Shown piece after piece: positions 6,994-8,765 of a DNA stretch of 8,765 nucleotides; the first letter of the stretch is position 1, and each line of letters starts with the position of its first letter. Origin of the DNA: JAYVYM01 sp046593925 (GTDB lineage: Bacteria > Actinomycetota > Actinomycetes > Mycobacteriales > SCTD01); contig JBKJQN010000038.1 in NCBI GenBank assembly GCA_046593925.1, positions 1 to 8,765 on the forward strand, written 5' to 3'. Made by a program: the position numbers and the translations under genes. The notes beneath the pieces are model-generated. The model ran no database searches and was not told the DNA's origin. It was given only the letters and a program-made list of their open reading frames with translations.

Positions 6994-7024
6994 ATCATAA
7001 CTGTTTGTCGATAGGTGTGGTCAA
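6994..7024 (-). promoter_or_regulatory. Sigma-70-like promoter of the transporter/siroheme operon
   Basis: On the minus strand, TTGACC (7024-7019) is a near-consensus -35 box and TATGAT (6999-6994) a near-consensus -10 box, with a 19-bp spacer, slightly longer than ideal. Transcription would start near 6987, giving a leader of roughly 75 nt before the GTG at 6913. The AT-rich stretch 6994-7008 stands out in an otherwise very GC-rich window, which strengthens the call. Confidence 0.6.
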
Positions 7025-7050
7025 GAACCCAGAAGAGTGAGACTGGCGCG

Positions 7051-7566
7051 GTGCAGATCTCCGCGAAGAGCGACTACGCCCTACGTGCGCTGTGCCACCT
7101 GGCCATGCAGGACGGCGAGGCGGCCGTGAAGGCCGAGGAGATCGCGACCGCCCAGGACATCCCGCGCTCGTTCCTCGACGGGATCCTGCTGGACCTGCGG
7201 CGCGCCGGGATCGTCACCAGCCGGCGCGGCCCGGTCGGTGGGCATCGCCTCGCCCGCCCCGCGTACGCCGTGACGGTCGCCGACGTCATCCGGGTGATGG
7301 AGGGGCCGCTGGCGCTCGTGCACGGCAACCGGCCCGAGGAGCTGGGCTACGCCGGGCCGGCCACGCACCTGCAGGACGTCTGGGTGGCCCTTCGCGCGGC
7401 CGTACGTGGCGTGCTGGAGAGCACCACCCTGGAGCAGGTCGTGACCGGCGCGTTGCCGGAGGGTGTCTCTCGCCTGAACGGTGACGCCCGGTCGTGGGTG
7501 TCGGTGTGGCCGCCGCGCCCACCGCGGCCCGCGCCGGCTGACCGGCCGGCACCTGCTGACGGCTGA
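7051..7566 (+). CDS. Rrf2-family transcriptional regulator without Fe-S cysteines
   Basis: This 171-residue DNA-binding protein has the Rrf2 winged helix at its N-terminus: MQISAKSDYALRALCHLA (1-18), the recognition-helix region IPRSFLDGILLDLRRAGIVTSRRGPVGGHRLA (37-68) and a dimer helix near 107-120. The only cysteine is Cys15. The three-cysteine ligand set of IscR/NsrR-type members, expected around 90-105, is absent (HGNRPEELGYAGPATHL instead), so it resembles the cluster-free CymR-type group. I chose the GTG at 7051 because the family begins there; the upstream GTG at 7015 would add 12 unrelated residues and lie next to the divergent promoter. The Shine-Dalgarno is weak. The tail from 153 is Pro/Ala-rich and its stop falls in a 17-bp repeat. 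It probably controls the divergent sulfur operon and perhaps itself. Confidence 0.88.
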   Translation: MQISAKSDYALRALCHLAMQDGEAAVKAEEIATAQDIPRSFLDGILLDLRRAGIVTSRRGPVGGHRLARPAYAVTVADVIRVMEGPLALVHGNRPEELGYAGPATHLQDVWVALRAAVRGVLESTTLEQVVTGALPEGVSRLNGDARSWVSVWPPRPPRPAPADRPAPADG

Positions 7567-7598
7567 GACCGGCTGACGGCTGAGACCGGCTGACGGCT
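7555..7598. repeat. 17-bp tandem repeat, about 2.6 copies
   Basis: The unit GCTGACGGCTGAGACCG occurs at 7555-7571 and 7572-7588, with a partial third copy at 7589-7598. The regulator's TGA stop (7564-7566) is inside the first unit. It occupies most of the gap between the convergent regulator and cysC genes. Such short repeats can change copy number by slippage. Confidence 0.85.
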
Positions 7599-7611
7599 CA
7601 GTGCCCGTCGA

Positions 7612-7638
7612 CGGCTGGGTGCCGGATCAGACCAGCCG
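7612..7638. terminator. Candidate stem-loop between convergent genes
   Basis: CGGCTGG (7612-7618) pairs perfectly with CCAGCCG (7632-7638) across a 13-nt loop that contains the cysC stop codon (7627-7629). It lies between the convergent Rrf2 and cysC genes, where a bidirectional terminator would be expected. A 10-bp palindrome, CCGTCGACGG, overlaps its left side at 7605-7614. There is no U-tract on either strand, so the call is weak. Confidence 0.3.
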
Positions 7639-8202
7639 GCCTTCGAGCAGACCGCGGTCGGCGAGGGCGGCCAGCATCTGGTCGACGGACTGCTCGAGCG
7701 TCTGCTGGTGGGTCGCGACGACCACGTCGGGCGCGGTAGGTGCCTCGTACGGACTGTCGACCCCGGTCAGCCCGGTCATCTCGCCAGCCCGCTGCTTGGC
7801 GTAGAGACCCTTGACGTCGCGCTCCTCGCACACCTCGACCGGTGTGGCGACGTGTACCTCCAGGAAGCCCGCCCCGTGCTGCTCGTGCAACGCGCGGACC
7901 GCGGCGCGCGTCTCGGCGTACGGGCTGATGACCGCGGCGAGCACGAGAACCCCGTGTCGGGCGAGCTTGGACGCCACCCAGCCGATCCGGAGGACGTTGG
8001 TGTCACGGTCCTCGCGAGAGAAGCCGAGGCCTTTGGACAGGAACTCGCGGACCTCGTCCCCGTCGAGCAGCTCGACCCGGCCGGTCAGCCGGGCCGCGAG
8101 CGCCTCCGCGACGGTGCTCTTACCGGCGCCCGACAGCCCGGTCAGCCACAGGGTCGCTCCCCCGGCTGCGTCCGCAGGGGTGGCTGACGGTGCGGTGGTC
8201 AC
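7627..8202 (-). CDS. cysC: Adenylylsulfate (APS) kinase
   Basis: This 191-residue cytoplasmic enzyme phosphorylates adenosine 5'-phosphosulfate at the 3' hydroxyl with ATP to make PAPS, the activated sulfate used for reduction or sulfation. Motifs are complete: P-loop GLSGAGKST (22-30), DGDEVR (47-52), FSREDRDTN (61-69), ISPYAETRA (92-100), the lid KGLYAKQRAGE (131-141) and GLTGVDSPYEAP (144-155). Length fits a stand-alone kinase, not a CysN-CysC fusion. The GTG start at 8202 has GAGGAG six bases upstream; a 15-residue Ala-rich leader precedes the first strand. Sulfurylase genes (cysD/cysN) are not next to it: it is flanked by the convergent regulator and a PKD protein. It belongs functionally with the siroheme genes. 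Confidence 0.96.
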   Translation of the reverse strand: MTTAPSATPADAAGGATLWLTGLSGAGKSTVAEALAARLTGRVELLDGDEVREFLSKGLGFSREDRDTNVLRIGWVASKLARHGVLVLAAVISPYAETRAAVRALHEQHGAGFLEVHVATPVEVCEERDVKGLYAKQRAGEMTGLTGVDSPYEAPTAPDVVVATHQQTLEQSVDQMLAALADRGLLEGRLV

Positions 8203-8208
8203 GGCGGT

Positions 8209-8214
8209 CTCCTC
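8209..8214 (-). promoter_or_regulatory. Ribosome binding site of cysC
   Basis: GAGGAG lies six bases before the GTG at 8202 and supports this start over internal candidates. Confidence 0.75.
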
Positions 8215-8240
8215 GGATCCTGACGGGCGGCAGGAGCGCG

Positions 8241-8267
8241 AGCCTACGTTCGGTGTGACCTTGGCAA
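8241..8267 (-). promoter_or_regulatory. Possible cysC promoter
   Basis: On the minus strand TTGCCA (8267-8262) and TAGGCT (8246-8241) resemble actinobacterial -35 and -10 boxes, but their spacing is only 15 bp. Transcription would begin near 8235, about 33 nt before the start codon. The 9-bp palindrome CTTGGCAAG (8260-8268) overlaps the -35 box and could bind a regulator. The 81-bp gap to the PKD gene could also simply be an operon gap. Confidence 0.35.
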
Positions 8268-8283
8268 GCTCGGTCCGGCCCGG

Positions 8284-8765
8284 TCAGCGGGCGCCGGACT
8301 CCAGCTGAGTGCGGGCCTGCCCGGCCTGCAGTGGAAGAGCCGGCCCGAGGACGTCCGCGGTCCCCGTCAGCGGGAGTCGGGCAGGGTCCGCCCCGATGCT
8401 GAATGTCGCGGTGTAGAACGTCTCCAGGCGCACGTTGTGCACTCCGGTCGCGCGGAAGGTATGTACTGCCGTCGGCGAGCCTTCCCCTGCGGCCTGGGCA
8501 AGGGTTTCGCCGTCCCCGAAGTCCCACACATAGTGCGTCGCCGTGATGTGCAGCGTGACCGCGAAGCCAAGAATCGTCTTGGGCGGGAGATCACTGTTGA
8601 GCGGGGCGTCGGAGCTGAACTGCGTCACCGCGTTGACCAACGTTCCCGACGCCGGTCTCACCGTGAACGGCGAGGCCGGCAGGTCATAGGTCTTCCACTC
8701 CGCGCGCACCTGTGCCAATGCCGCGAGGACTGGATCGACACCCGCCGCGTCCGGACCGAGACAGA
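8284..8765 (-). CDS. PKD-domain protein, 5' end outside the window
   Basis: The reading frame stays open to the window edge, so this is the C-terminal 160 residues of a longer protein; the TTG at 8718 is not needed as a start. Counting from that TTG as residue 1, residues 64-102 form a PKD (Ig-like) fold with the signature HYVWDFGDGE (62-71) and the closing strand VHTFRATGVHNVRLET. The preceding part (PFTVRPASGTLVNAVTQF, then ILGFAVTLHITA) matches an arrangement I recall from a family of secreted actinobacterial proteins of unknown role. No catalytic motif is visible. The signal peptide, if any, lies outside. Codons ending in A or T (TAT, AGA, GAT, CTT, GAA, CAT) are more frequent than in cysC and the operon genes, hinting at weaker selection or a different history. 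Confidence 0.75.
   Translation of the reverse strand, partial: CLGPDAAGVDPVLAALAQVRAEWKTYDLPASPFTVRPASGTLVNAVTQFSSDAPLNSDLPPKTILGFAVTLHITATHYVWDFGDGETLAQAAGEGSPTAVHTFRATGVHNVRLETFYTATFSIGADPARLPLTGTADVLGPALPLQAGQARTQLESGAR

Noticed and set aside
4985..7000. Plus-strand open frame of 671 codons opposite the transporter genes
   Set aside because: No domain is recognisable, and all three minus-strand genes beneath it show intact family motifs and binding sites.
7015..7050. Upstream GTG start for the Rrf2 regulator
   Set aside because: It would add 12 residues not seen in the family and lie almost on the divergent -35 box; the family N-terminus begins at 7051.
6914..7050. SAM or other sulfur-related riboswitch in the leader
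   Set aside because: Only one simple hairpin is seen; no core of a known riboswitch class could be recognised by eye.
8716..8718. TTG as the start of the PKD protein
   Set aside because: The frame is open to the window edge, and upstream residues look like normal coding sequence, so the gene is better treated as partial.
1..8765. CRISPR arrays, tRNA/rRNA genes, insertion sequences or attachment sites
   Set aside because: No regularly spaced repeats with unique spacers, no cloverleaf-like or rRNA sequence, and no transposase, integrase or terminal inverted repeats were found.

Overview
The window is very GC-rich, with G/C-dominated third codon positions, frequent GTG starts and many CGTACG-type steps. 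The protein families (a CysG-type fusion, a long CbiX with an MxCxxC motif, a DmdC-type acyl-CoA dehydrogenase and a PKD protein of a type I associate with actinobacteria) point to a high-GC actinobacterium. I cannot name the genus from sequence alone.

Layout. Positions 1-317 hold no convincing gene. They contain a 58-bp-period direct repeat, GC-only hairpins and a perfect stem-loop that probably ends the neighbouring operon. Positions 318-6913 form a tight run of six minus-strand genes, read from right to left: a substrate-binding lipoprotein, an ABC ATPase, an ABC permease, a fused uroporphyrinogen-III methyltransferase/precorrin-2 dehydrogenase, a CbiX-type chelatase and a large acyl-CoA dehydrogenase. 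Junctions are an ATGA overlap, a GTGA overlap, or gaps of 1, 12 and 42 bp, so this is almost certainly one transcription unit. A credible sigma-70-like promoter lies at 6994-7024. Divergent from it is an Rrf2-family regulator lacking the iron-sulfur cysteines (7051-7566, plus strand). Convergent with the regulator is a stand-alone APS kinase, cysC (7627-8202, minus). At the right edge is the 3' part of a PKD-domain protein (8284-8765, minus), cut by the window end.

How it fits together. This looks like part of an assimilatory sulfur locus. The transporter imports a sulfur source; it is Ssu/Tau-like, but no sulfonate-cleaving oxygenase is present, so sulfate is a serious alternative. CysC makes PAPS from APS. 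The fusion enzyme plus chelatase make siroheme, the cofactor of sulfite (and nitrite) reductase. The Rrf2 protein is the obvious candidate regulator. ATP sulfurylase, PAPS/APS reductase and sulfite reductase are not in the window. The acyl-CoA dehydrogenase at the operon end is the least expected member and may link the locus to organosulfur acyl-CoA breakdown, though that is inference. Nothing in the window is clearly a wholly new system; the most interesting points are the operon make-up, the split architecture of the chelatase, the cysteine-poor regulator with its candidate operator, and the short GC-rich repeats.
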